The position numbers were made by a program, and so were the translations under genes. Shown here one piece after another: positions 25,792-40,700 of a stretch of DNA of 64,000 bases. Numbering within the stretch: the stretch's first letter is position 1; every line of letters begins with the position of its first letter. The stretch lies in the NCBI GenBank assembly GCA_964023205.1, contig OZ026847.1, forward strand, positions 4,276,819 to 4,340,818, given 5' to 3'. The notes under the pieces were generated by a model. The model saw only the letters and a list, made by a program, of their open reading frames with translations. It did not search any database and was not told where the DNA came from. This DNA is from Lutraria lutraria (lineage: Eukaryota; Mollusca; Bivalvia; Venerida; Mactridae).

Positions 25792-26398
25792 TTGATAGGT
25801 ATGATATTTCATTAAAAACAACTTCCATCCCAACCGTCTCTGTTTGTGTCAGGAAAGACAACTCCATAAACCCATAATATGGTATCAAGTTAGTTACTTC
25901 CCTTGTCTACTAAACTCATTTTCACTGGTTTTCTTCACCTGCCCTAGTACATGTGGGGGACACGTAATCAAACAGATTTTAATAAATGTTTCATGTATTA
26001 AAGTTCATACACAACAGGCGAAAAACGTATTGTTAGCTTCTTGTTACCCGACCAACCCTAATTTGCCCCATCAACCCTGGACTTTTTGTTAGGCCCGAGA
26101 AATGGTGGCCTACATCCACGGTCTCACTTTTTACCTTTATCGCACGCTTTCAAGTTTGATTAAGAGTCTCTCACCTACCTAACCCATTTCCAATCAGTAT
26201 TTAACCATAAACATTTTTTTAGTCTTAAATAAGTCTAATAAATTAATATTATCACCATACATGTATCTTTCTGAATAGATTTGTATATGAATTTGGGTTG
26301 AAATACATGCACTGCTTAGAATACTGGGCTAGAATCCTTTCAGAGAGTTTCTTCAGAACATATATGTACTATCCTGTCTTAATGTACAAAAGACCAGG

Positions 26399-26637
26399 CC
26401 CCAGGGTTATAAAACTTGAGAACGGTCTCCGAGCACAAATCCAAATTCTGTTCTCAAAGTATTACGGTTGAAAAAAAAGAGCAGATTTATGTTAAAATAC
26501 ATAATAATATCAATTATACTGTTAGACGAATGTATCAATATTAACATTATTGTCTGCCCATAATTAACTTAGAATCATTAAAAGACAAAATATGAGTTTT
26601 GAGCTCGGAGACCGATCTTAAGTTTTATAACCTCGGG
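26399..26637. mobile_element. 239-bp MITE
   Basis: The left end has AGGGTTATAAAACTTGAGAA and GGTCTCCGAGC; the right end has GCTCGGAGACC and AAGTTTTATAACCTCGGG, giving imperfect inverted ends of about 40 bp. CCAGG on both sides is a possible 5-bp target duplication. Related sequences occur at 35644-35895, about 46250-46385, and 54360-54505. Confidence 0.6.
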
Positions 26638-26649
26638 CCAGGATGCATG

Positions 26650-29360
26650 CGCAGACAACTCAAGTTAATAACTAACGCAAGTTTAAAAAGAGCGCTGTAA
26701 GCAGTGCCGATGCTCTCCAGTTTACGGCCTCAGTGAGATCTTAGATCCACCATTGAAGTTTCATGTTGCTACCTCTTATAGTTTCTGAGCTACATTAAAA
26801 ATGTTTGCACAGCCATGGATGACACAATGGCTAGACTTTCTATGAAAACAAACAAGCTAAAAATGCAATTTAAAATATGCTATGAACAAGATTGTAGTAA
26901 ACTAAGTTAGGTCATACAATTTGTAACAAGGATGGTAGTTGATTAAAATTATCATCATAAGTCGACTTAACCAGTTCATCTTTGGCCTCGTTCAACTGAT
27001 AACAGCATAGGGCTTTCTGACATTATCAAAATATCCAAATCATTATAACATGTTTGTCTATGTAATCATTAATTGTGTAAACCATCCCACTGTTATCAGT
27101 CTTCGCTCCTAAATTTACCTATTTTTTTCAAATGGTTTATAAATTAGCACAGTATCACTGGTTATTAATCTTTTATGTTGAACATGTAAATATTTATATC
27201 ACATTAGTCAACTTATTGAAAAGTTCATCACTAGCGCCTAATGTGGATATGTGATCGAGACTTTTATAAGGTATCAAACTTACAACCTCAGACTATCATA
27301 TCCTTATTTTGTTAATCTTTACTGACAAAACTTAGAACTTTCTATTGTAATTTGTGCTGGTAAATACACAATTCAGTCGATTGAATTATATATAGGATTC
27401 AGGATTTTGTATGATATTGGAGCTCATATGAAAATGTGTGATTTAGAGAATTATCTACTTTCAGTTAATAAAGACATTCTCATCATAAAATTAACATAGA
27501 TGGCCAACAGATATACATGTATTTAATTTCTCTAAACAATCAAAATGAAGACAAGTAAGGAAAGAAAAGCAATATTTAACATTACATAACTTTTATTTAT
27601 TTTCAATACCAACTAAAGACATGTATGAATAAAATAGTTAATAAACACACAAAGCTCAAAAATTGTATTCGTATATATAATATTATTAACAACAACGAAA
27701 CGATACTAAATTTAAGTAATTTAGACAACTTCTTTGCAAGTGTTTCGTATAGGCAATGTACATAAACAGTTTCTTGTCTGAATTTTATTTTTTCTAAATT
27801 GCACTAAAGGTTACCTCTTTTAAGTTTTAGAGTTAGGGTTTTCCCAGTGTGTGCTTATTGGCTAACTTGTCAAATTTAACAAAAACACTCAAATTGAAAA
27901 AACAAATTAAGTTAAATCACAAAATGGATTAAAATAAATGCTATACTAGATATGGTAAATGAGAAGTTATATTGTTTGTGGTGTATACATGTATGGTAAA
28001 ATTACTTCCAAAACTTTATCAGTGGAATTAAAGTTAAATACAATATTGAAACTGAAACATCGAAAACAAACACCAATATATACAAGTACACACACATTAT
28101 AACAAAGGAAATTAAGTAATAAAACAATAAAAGATCATGCACCCTTAATTAACCCATTCACTTCACATACAAGATACAAAAAAATTCCCTCAATAAACAT
28201 ATTTTATCACAATGTCAACAAGACTGAACAACACTGTCAAGTCTTAGACTGGCAAATAAACCATTAGTGTACACAGAATAAAACATATGAATAGGAACAG
28301 ATCTAAGATTTTGGCCACGCTGTTCATTCTCATAGTTCATGCTCAATGCGGTCATCTGCACAATAGACGGAAATAAAATATCTGTAATATGAAACTTATG
28401 TCTCATAAATCATTCCACCTTAAAATTACTCAATGCAAGTGTATAATGTTTTATATCAATTTGTACTACAAAACCAAAGATATGTGGCCATTTACTGTCA
28501 TATTTTACTGAAAAGAAGCAGCCACAGTTACATTTATATAGCAAAATTAATCAAGTACTACCACTGAATTATGAGGAGGGAATTGTAATATTAACAAGAA
28601 TATAGAAAAATATCCTATATACAAATTCCGTAACTTGACCAACACTAAGTTGACAAATTAACAAATTTAGATAGATATCCAACCTAACAATATGTCCTAC
28701 AAATAAACACCATAGATGCTTTAGCCAATATAAATTCAAAATATGTTATCACAACTTCTTTAACAATAGTGACTTATAAAGCATATTAAGTCTACATCCT
28801 TCATAGTAAGCATCCCTAATCTTAATTAATTTACAGACCACAGAGTGAGAGATCAACCCATTAACAATTACTGCAAATCAATGTTACATTCAAGTCTTGA
28901 CCGTGTTTAGAGTGCTCGAAATTGGTGCTGTTCTGAAACACAAACTTTACTCGATTGTTTTCACGATATCCCATCTGTTGAATTAAAACAGCACACGATG
29001 ACGTATTATCAGACAGGCTTAGGGTATCTACTTTGGGTCGATTAGATATCATGTAATAAATGCGAACAACAGATCAAATTCTCTAACAATTAATTATGCA
29101 AATCAATCCAAAACACCAACAGTTTATAAATGACAGTACATTCCAAAGATTTATTTCAACAATTTAGATTTATAAATTATAGCAATGTTCCTGAATGTCA
29201 TGAAATTGAACATATGCACATTACAATACCCAAAGCCAATAATACCTAAACTGCTAACAATTATTCATTCTAACAAAATAACTTGAATAAAATTATCAAT
29301 TAAACGTGTTCCCATAATATCCAATCCTTGAAAAGATGGTAAAAAGTTCAGTGTGACAAG
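26650..29360. other. Intergenic DNA and possible long GABARAP 3' UTR
   Basis: AT-rich with no recognisable coding segment. The right part lies downstream of the GABARAP stop and contains minus-strand AATAAA sites, for example 29150-29155, so some of it is probably 3' UTR. Confidence 0.45.
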
Positions 29361-31880
<2,520 letters not shown>

Positions 31881-31886
31881 TCTATC

Positions 31887-32006
31887 CACAGGTAACTGTA
31901 TCATGAATAGATTATAAAAATATGAAAAAAAAAAATATTTTTTTTTATATATATATATATTTTTTTTTCATATTTTTATAATCTATTCATGATACAGTTA
32001 CCTGTG
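31887..32006. mobile_element. 120-bp near-perfect palindromic MITE with 8-bp target duplication
   Basis: The left arm begins CACAGGTAACTGTATCATGA and the right arm ends with its exact reverse complement. The arms match without a break for about 46 bases and close over an A/T-only centre. AGTCTATC occurs immediately on both sides (31879-31886 and 32007-32014), an 8-bp target duplication of hAT type. It lies 49 bp downstream of the stop codon of the orphan last exon at 32056-32343, so any transcript of that exon would carry the hairpin. Confidence 0.85.
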
Positions 32007-32055
32007 AGTCTATCATAGTTTCCAATACAAGTCAGTATTCGGTAAAAAAGAATGT

Positions 32056-32343
32056 TTATATATCTGCCGAGGCATTACTTTCACTTGGATCATACGTATT
32101 TGAGAATTTAGCCAAAGCTAACATGTTCGTGACGTGTGTATACGGCTCGGAGCTCCAGAATGGCCAATAATCCGGGTAGTTATTGTAACCGTGGAAATCA
32201 ATAGGGGGCAACATCCGGTCCCATTTCTGTTTAAGCATTTCTTGGTACTCTGTTTCCGGTACAACCCCTTCCATAGCATGCATGTAGGAATATTGTAACG
32301 ACTCAACTGGTTTAAATCGGTTCATGGGATATACGGCATGTGT
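32056..32343 (-). CDS. Orphan or alternative last exon of the toroid-like gene family
   Basis: A 288-bp exon with an acceptor (TTTGCAG) at its 5' edge, starting in phase 0 with ACA and encoding 95 residues ending NASADI-stop. Its core (IDFHGYNNYPDYWPFWSSEP and on to LAKFSNTYD) is the same as in the last exons of genes A and B, while both ends differ. No other exons of the family lie between here and gene A's last exon at 34701-35006. Exon 7 of gene A ends in phase 0, so this exon could be spliced as an alternative terminal exon. Otherwise it is the surviving end of a third gene copy. It has no disabling mutation. Confidence 0.7.
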   Translation of the reverse strand, partial: THAVYPMNRFKPVESLQYSYMHAMEGVVPETEYQEMLKQKWDRMLPPIDFHGYNNYPDYWPFWSSEPYTHVTNMLALAKFSNTYDPSESNASADI

Positions 32344-33521
32344 CTGCAAATAGATGTACATACTTTACATATAATGTTAGCTTACAGTAAATATATATAC
32401 ACGTATTTATAGAAACAGCACATTTGTAACCTGGTTAATACACCTGCAACATTTTAAAAAGAACACAGTGATGATTAGGGTGTCCATCAGCGTCCATGAT
32501 CGAACCGCATATTGTCTCAGTTGAAGACCTCATGAAATGGTCATGAATTAACACATGTTGTTCCTGTGTTAATTATAGGCAATGTTAAAATGAAAAAGTA
32601 AGTATGCAACCCCTGATTAACTTGAAGGATACAAATGAAATGGTTAACACATTGTTCTTCAAGACTTTATTTAGAACAGCCTATATATGCACAAACACGA
32701 AACGTGATGTCAAGATACGCGACAGTTGAACTGATTTCATTCACGAACACGAAGTATAGTTACATGTATGTTTGTCCGAACTGTTTCATGTGTTCAATTT
32801 TATCTGGCATACAGACCGCACACATTAATGCATTCCATATTCTATTGATTTTTATATCAAAATCAATATTAGTCGATATGTATAATAAATATATATGTAT
32901 AATAATGTTTTGATGTCATATTTCTCAATAGTACTCGTGATTTTTCAATGGTTAAATTTGGTAAACGTTGAATAACGTCATGTCTGTTATTTAGGTATTA
33001 CATTTGTGGTTACCTTTGACTTGCCGGAAATAACATCACACACTATAAAGTTAGGGATTCTACTTCAGATCAGTGTAAAATACATTGATGCTTAGAATTT
33101 AAGATTACGTATTATAATATAAAATGCGACCCAATCAATAAAGGGATAAAATCATGCTTCATGAATTTTTGACTGGTTCCGTTCCATGTTGCAGAGCACC
33201 AACAGTGCACAGACATAGTCAATGGGGACCAGCTTAGTGAATTCTTCCTCTTCTTCTTCTTCTAAAGCATTTATTGATTACCTGGGTCATGTGTGGGTGT
33301 TATTAAAAGAGATAGAGGTGCTTGGTCACCCAGGCTACTCGATCCACCTAGGAAAACCTAGCAACCTGAAAAATGGGGCAAAAAAAAGAGCTTTACATTC
33401 CGCAATACGTACATGTTTTTTTTTGTGCAAAGAAAGAGTGTGTTAATAGGTAAAACAATAAAAACATACTAAGCATGGTATTTATGGAGCAGTCCATGCA
33501 GCCAGCGCTAACTTAAATCCA

Positions 33522-33577
33522 GTGACCGAGTCAGCACTGACTACATCCTGTGACCGAGTCAGCACTGACTACATCCT
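33522..33577. repeat. Short tandem duplication, 2 x 28 bp
   Basis: GTGACCGAGTCAGCACTGAC followed by TACATCCT occurs twice head to tail without mismatch. Confidence 0.85.
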
Positions 33578-34700
33578 GTGGTAGTCTGAGTGTTCCACAG
33601 ATAGACTGTACGGGGAAAGAATGGATACTTATTTGTGTCATTTGCTGGTTGTAATGGAGATATGTCTGGTTATGTAATGGTAATGTCTTAATTGTCTAGT
33701 ATATGGTTGTAGATACTTTTTCATATTAAGTGCGACTTTGTTATTTATATTGACTATTTTGTCAAATAAAACTAACCAGTATGAGGTACACCTACTTTCT
33801 AGGGATTGCCAGTAAAGGAATGTGAGAATGGTGGTCATCGTGTCTGGTGCCTTAGAGTACTCATTAGTCGCAAATCAGGCTTTTCTACAGACTATATTTT
33901 ATCAATATATCTTTCCTTAAATATGGATAATGGAGGAGGAGTATTATAAAGTTTGGCGAACTAGTGAGTTGTAATTAAGCAGCCGCTTCAGTTGCTGAAT
34001 GCAAATTACGCTTTAGGAAACCTAGTGTTTGATTAAGTTTTATCATTCGTTTATCTCCCTTTGATGAACACAGAAATAATTTAAAGCCAATCGGATCTCC
34101 TCGGCGTTTGTCTAAAGAAAGTGCGTATTTCTCAGTTACGGAATGGCCGTGATGTTATGATTGCAATAAAGGCTCAAACAGCACAGTGTAGGCCGCTACT
34201 TGTGTTCCAAAACTGGGATTATTTAAACAAACGGGGATCATAAAAACTGCACATGGAAAGAAAATAATAAGAGATAAAAAATAGTAGGCTCAATCATAAC
34301 AACAACAACAACAATATACATACTATATTTGTGATCACTATTCTCTTATTTGCAGAATTGCTCCATTAATATTATAAAGAAACTGGCAATATGAACAATG
34401 CAATGCGCCGTCTTGCTTTTGAAAAAGTAAATTCTTTTATACGGAAACAAATATTGTATTTAGTCTAAAATAATGATAACATGTGTAGGATTAAAACATG
34501 TTTATATTCAATTTTATTACAATATATTTACAAGATCTTATTTCATTCGAGTAAATTTATTGTTCAAATCAAATCAGCGTTAAATTGCTTATCATGGTTA
34601 ATATATTGACATTAAGCATTTCAATAAGGTGGCTAGCGGATGAGCCTTTGATGTTACTTATTCATGTACAACGTCTGTAATCCATGCTTCGTGTGTGACT

Positions 34701-37700
34701 TTAATAAATATCTTTTGATGTTGCCGAAGCCTGGCTATCGTTGCTTTCCTCTTGATCATATGTATTAGAGAATTTAGCCAAAGCTAACATGTTGGTGACG
34801 TGTGTATACGGCTCGGAGCTCCAGAATGGCCAATAATCCGGGTAGTTATTGTAACCATGGAAATCAATGGGTACTGGGTATCCTTTCGTAGATGCTTTAA
34901 TCATATTCTGGTATTCGTTCTCACTGACCACGCCCTCCATAGCCTCCATATAGGTACGCGTGCTATTGTCCACATTTCGTCTATTCCTTGGATACGATGG
35001 CCAAGTCTAAAATGAAAATTTGTGCGCATGTGCAGGAATGAAGCATAAGGTTAAGTGCATTACGTGCCGACAAACCGAATTCAAAACTACAAAGTCTGCA
35101 ATGTATACCTGAACAACAAGTGGGTACTATTTTTCAACGTGGATGTACATAATAAGAGGCGTTACTTTATTGTAAGCAGAAAATTGGTGTATAGCTTTAG
35201 GAGCTTTCGCTTCTAAAAATTGTAGTCACGGAATTGAGTACTGTGGATGAGTTACGGTTTTATGCAAAAAAAGAACACAAGCGAACAAAGTCATATTCCT
35301 TTATGATATCAAAGGCGATATACGTTTACCAATACCTAGAGCTTGTTCCTTTGCTTCCGTTATTACGCATTTCAACAACAAACACTATTTCAGTCTAAAA
35401 AAGCCAATATGTTGGTCTAACCGCTGTCTCTATACGGTTCTAAACAAAAAGTTACTCGCTTAAGCGCTAACAACAATTACGACACCACTGTATCACACAA
35501 AACAAATTAAGCAAAGTAGGACTAACACAACATCTAAATAATTTATAATGTATAAACATTATAATTATCAGATATGTTTTTTGTATTATATTTAGCTTCA
35601 AGCTTTGTCTGCATATATATACTAGAATATGAGGTGCTGATCATTGGGTTCCGACTTATATAACCTGAGATCGGTCTCAACTCTCAGATCTCATATTTTG
35701 GCTTCAAATGTTCTTAAGTTAAATTGATCAGACAACTCTGATATTATTGATACCTTATTCTGACAGTATCCATGCAATTGACATTGAATATGTACTTTAA
35801 CATCAATAAAGTATTAAAATCTATTTTTTTGGCCAAAGTACTTTCAGAATAGAATTGAAATTGAACTCAGAAACTGTTTTACAACCTCTGCAGGTCATGT
35901 TAAGACTGTATGTTTAAAATCTACGTGTCATGATATACGAGAACTGTTTGTTATACTTACTGTTGTTCCTTTTACAGATCCCGAGAAGAAAGCATTCCAG
36001 GGCTGATATTTTAAACCAAACACATTCGCTTGTAAAAATTGTGCTGACTTGGCAACGGTGTCTTTTACGATTGATGGTGTGTCTACAATAAATTATGATT
36101 GAAAATAATATAATTCATTCCAATACACGGTACCAATTGTGTATGTTCTAGTTTGGATACTTGTTTTAAGTTTAGCTGTTGTCTGAATACAATCTGTGCA
36201 CAGAACCTTGAACTTTTATCCATATAACACCAAGAGCCACCAATAAACATAGTCTAAGCCTCGATTATAGACCAGTCTATCAACGAGGCTCGGAATATGT
36301 TTTTTGGGGGCCTCTTGGTGTTATTTTGATAACATTTCAAGTTCCAATGATCTGTGAGATTAACTAAGCCAAATGTATCGCCTTTCCAGAATCTCGATTG
36401 CATTGTTCGGAATACTCACCTGAACAACGTACATTCCTTTCTTTCATATCTACATGAAATATACTTACTGCGTAAAGCCCGTCCGATTAGCTAGACAGAG
36501 AGAACATTATTTCTGCGGATCTCTGGCTTTCGAGAGCAAACCCGAAGCAAATGTTCTCAGAGTTAATTTTGTAGGGACATTGTGTCATGACCGTATGTCT
36601 TCCATGACTGTTATGCGCGTGGTGAAGCGGTTATAAAATAAGGCAAGTACAATGTACTGATACAGAATCCCGCTGGTATAGGATTAAATTATTATGGAAG
36701 AAAGCATGCAACCCGAATAAAAATATAAAACAATAATATTTAGTGTGTGTCAATGTGAATATAAAAGATGTTTGTTTGTTTGAGTTTACGCCCATTTTTA
36801 AGAATCAGACTCAGAATGGCTGGATAGTTCATGGCTGGATAGTTCACATAACCATCGTTCATGGGAAGAACCAGTACTTGTCTCCCGTCCTCAGAAAGAA
36901 ACTCCAAGAGAAGTCAGCGACCTTAACCACTCGACCACGAAGGCGGGTCATAAATGATGTGCTATAAAATTATTAGTACCTTTCTCCCAGTATAGTTTTC
37001 TTGATTCATCATCAAATGTCGTCCAGGTACTGAGTAGAGCATTCATTGCCATACCAGTGGTGAACAGTCGATCTTGGCCGCGTTTCTATAACAGAAAAGA
37101 TCATGAACTGATTTGCATCGACGCTGACATACATACCTGTACAGTGCAATAGCTTTTAGGAGTAGCAAAATTATGCAGTTGTTGATCGGTTGTTGCTCTA
37201 GAGAGGTTAAATTTAAGAAGTCCAGCTGTTGTTGAACTTGAAGGATGGTTGTTGCTCAAGAGAGAGAAAGCCGCCCTGGAGAGGCTGTACATATCTTGTC
37301 ATCATAAGGATAACAGGAAGTATAACAAAACGTTGTAGGTAGACGAATTACAAGAAGCATATTGGTTTATGTTTTTTTGTATGAAGTTGCTTTTTTCATA
37401 AAGGATATTGACTGTATATTTTATTCAATCCTCCATTAAGGAGAGTATGAAATATTTATATGATATGAGTAATACACATTATAATGACAATCATGAGTAT
37501 TTGACAAATGAATAAATTCATGTATATAGTTCACAAGCACATGGTAATATCATACCCTACTTCAACCAAATAGAATCAACCATAAATGTTAACGAATTCA
37601 CCATAAATCTGAGCATTATCATACAACAACATTGAAATTCAAATAGCCACACAACAACTTATCTAGGCAATGCCTTCATGATACTTACTTGTCAACTATT

Positions 37701-40700
37701 TATAGATTCAGTCATCACCATTAGTCAATCAAAATGGTCAGGATTAGCCAAACTAGTAATATACACTACACTATATACTCACAAACAGCTATAATAAACT
37801 AATACTCATAAGTATAATTCGTCTAGAAAATCTATAGCCTATACGCCATATAGGAGGCGAACAGACGGACATTATATTAATAGACCCAATCTCACAGAAG
37901 AGTGCTCTACCGAAACAACTCATACTAATATGTTAAACAGTGTAACAGATGACATCTGTTATAGTGAGTATATTCCAGGTTTAAATATTATCTAAATCTA
38001 GGTACTTCATTCAGTTGTTAGTTTTCTTATCGGTATTATGCACAAATATTGCATTTTACTTACAATTGTGTTGTTTTTCGAATCCAGGTCACCATCGCCG
38101 ACAAAATCGTCAAAATATACACTGCCATCTTCATCGATATTTGATTGGTTAAGCACAGCCTGTGTCATGTGATTATGTAAGGCGGAGTCAAGCATGACTT
38201 TGACTTGTTCCAATACCTGTTTGTTTAAATAATGAATTTCAATTACATATGTACAAACACGCACATATTCTTTTTGCTTTTAAAGTCATGGAAACAGCGA
38301 ATTTCTAAAGAACAAACCATAGAACTGCGTCTGTTTAGAAACCATCTACATGTACATCGTGTAATTTTAGTGTAAATAGAATGAGGAATTTTGTACATTT
38401 ATGTTTCGTATGTTCACTGACTGCTTGATTTCAAACCGATATGTAACAAGGCTTCGCAAATATACGTGTACATGATTATTGTGTCAATCCGTGATACCGG
38501 GTCATTATTGAAATAAAACTTAATTATTACTCCTATATGTAGCAAAATCACTTTCTTTTTGGTTAAGTCTTAGATACATTGACACAAATGAAAGCACTGA
38601 TTTTAATAAAACATGCTGCAAAACTGATGTATCATTAAATATCTTACTGCACCTTATTTTTAAGAAAAAAAACTGGTAAATTGTGAAGAACAACTTTGAA
38701 CAAATAAGATAATCTTACTGGGTGGGGTAATGGTCCTTTCGCTTCCTTTCGTTTGATTTCACCATAGGTTCGAGCTACAAACCAGTAGAATTCTATGGCT
38801 GAAGGATAATATAACAACGCCAAGTCGTGACGTGAACTGAAGTTAGTCTCGATCATGTATGCTATCAAACTTGAAGTGTTCAGGTAGATTTGCTGGAAAT
38901 AAATAGTGGAACATAGTGGAAAACGCTTTGCATGGATATGTATAAAGCTTACGATAATAGGAAATCAACCATCTTTTTAAGTATATTTCATTTCATAAAA
39001 TACAATGACTGGCCGATTTGCTAATAAATCATTTGAAACGATTAAGTTTCAGCAATATGTGACTAAAGCCGTTAGCCAGACGTCTAGACAAGTGAATATG
39101 CCATGGACTACAATGAACCTCCCATTTCTGTGATAGTATAGGAACATAGCTTAGAATTTCTAAAACAGATAGCTGTGTATGAAATAGTATACATCAATAA
39201 GACTACTTGTATATGATAAGATGGTTGCATGCATCGGCATACTCAAAACTGTATCTGAATTTCCTTTTCAAAATAAGCCCAAACTAGTTTGTTTGTTTGT
39301 TTCATCATCGTGTTTTACGACCCTTTTCAACAGTCAGATTCATACGAAATGGACAGTTCACCTAAGCATCGTTCCTGGGAAGAACCAGTAATAGACTCCC
39401 ATCCATCGTAAGCAACTGCCTACATTCTCAAATTAAGAGATATGGTCGGTAGCTGGGCTCGAACCCACGACTTTTATCATTGAGAGATTACAGTGAATAG
39501 AAGTCATCGACCTTAATCATTCGACTACAGAGGCAGGACCAAAATAGTTTGTAAAATTTTTACCTCGAACTCATGGCTTACTATTGATATCTATGGAGCA
39601 AAGGACTAAATACAATTGCAGTGGCACAAAATATTGAAAAAAATACAAACCCGGATTTCCGGATCATCTAAAACGTTCGGATTAACGATACCATTCAGTA
39701 TTCCCGATGTTGTACCGAACACACCATTAGCAGCCACAGTAACGTCAATATTGTTTGTATTAAATGGCATGTCTACACCTCGCTCACCCCATGTTAAAGT
39801 CTCATTCGCATTCTGAATCTAAAAAGGCGATGAAAATGAAGTTGATTAAACTACTTTTAGAAATATCGCCATTATATAAATATCACATCCCACATAGGGT
39901 GATATATAGAACGTAATGTTCACCCGAGACAAGTAATGTTGACCGAGGCGTTAAAATACCGAATAAAACAATAATTAAGAAATACAAGAATGCAACAAAC
40001 ATGCTAACAATTATACGGTCTTTTCGTACTGGTTGAGTCAAAACAATAAGTCTTTATCAGAGATTAAAACGAAACATAGTTATCTTCGCTGTCAAATTAT
40101 CTTCTGCTAAGTGGGATGTCAAATTATGAGTGGCCTTGATAATCGCCCATTAAAGCGTTTAGATATAGAACAGAATGACTCAGTAATATCGCGTCAGCGC
40201 GTGAGGATAGTTTAGTTATGGCAAGCGGGCCGAAATGTAATGTCAAATTACGGATTGTCACCCTCTGAATCACTTAAGGCTAAATAGTAAATAAGTCATG
40301 TGAGGTATAATAATAATACTTATCATATCAAATTCATTTGACATTCAGATTCTTTCGAATAAATTTCCCATTGAGTTTCTGTATTTTCCGTCGCAAAAAT
40401 ATACAGCATATTTAATACAAAACAGAAATTAAGAATTCATAGGGCGGAGTCTAATACAACAGCGTTTTGAAAAATAAATAGATAATACGAATGTCTACAA
40501 ACAGTTAAACAAACGTTCTTACAGATTATGTAAAGTATGTACCCAGGTTGGAACCAAAGCGATGTCTTGGTTGTTATCCACAGCATTTTCCATGAAATAT
40601 CTCAAATAAAAATACGTCCTACAATCAATAGAGTTGATAGCGGAATTATTAGACAATGGCCGGTACGCATATTTTTTCAAAGCATCAAAAACGGAAGTAA

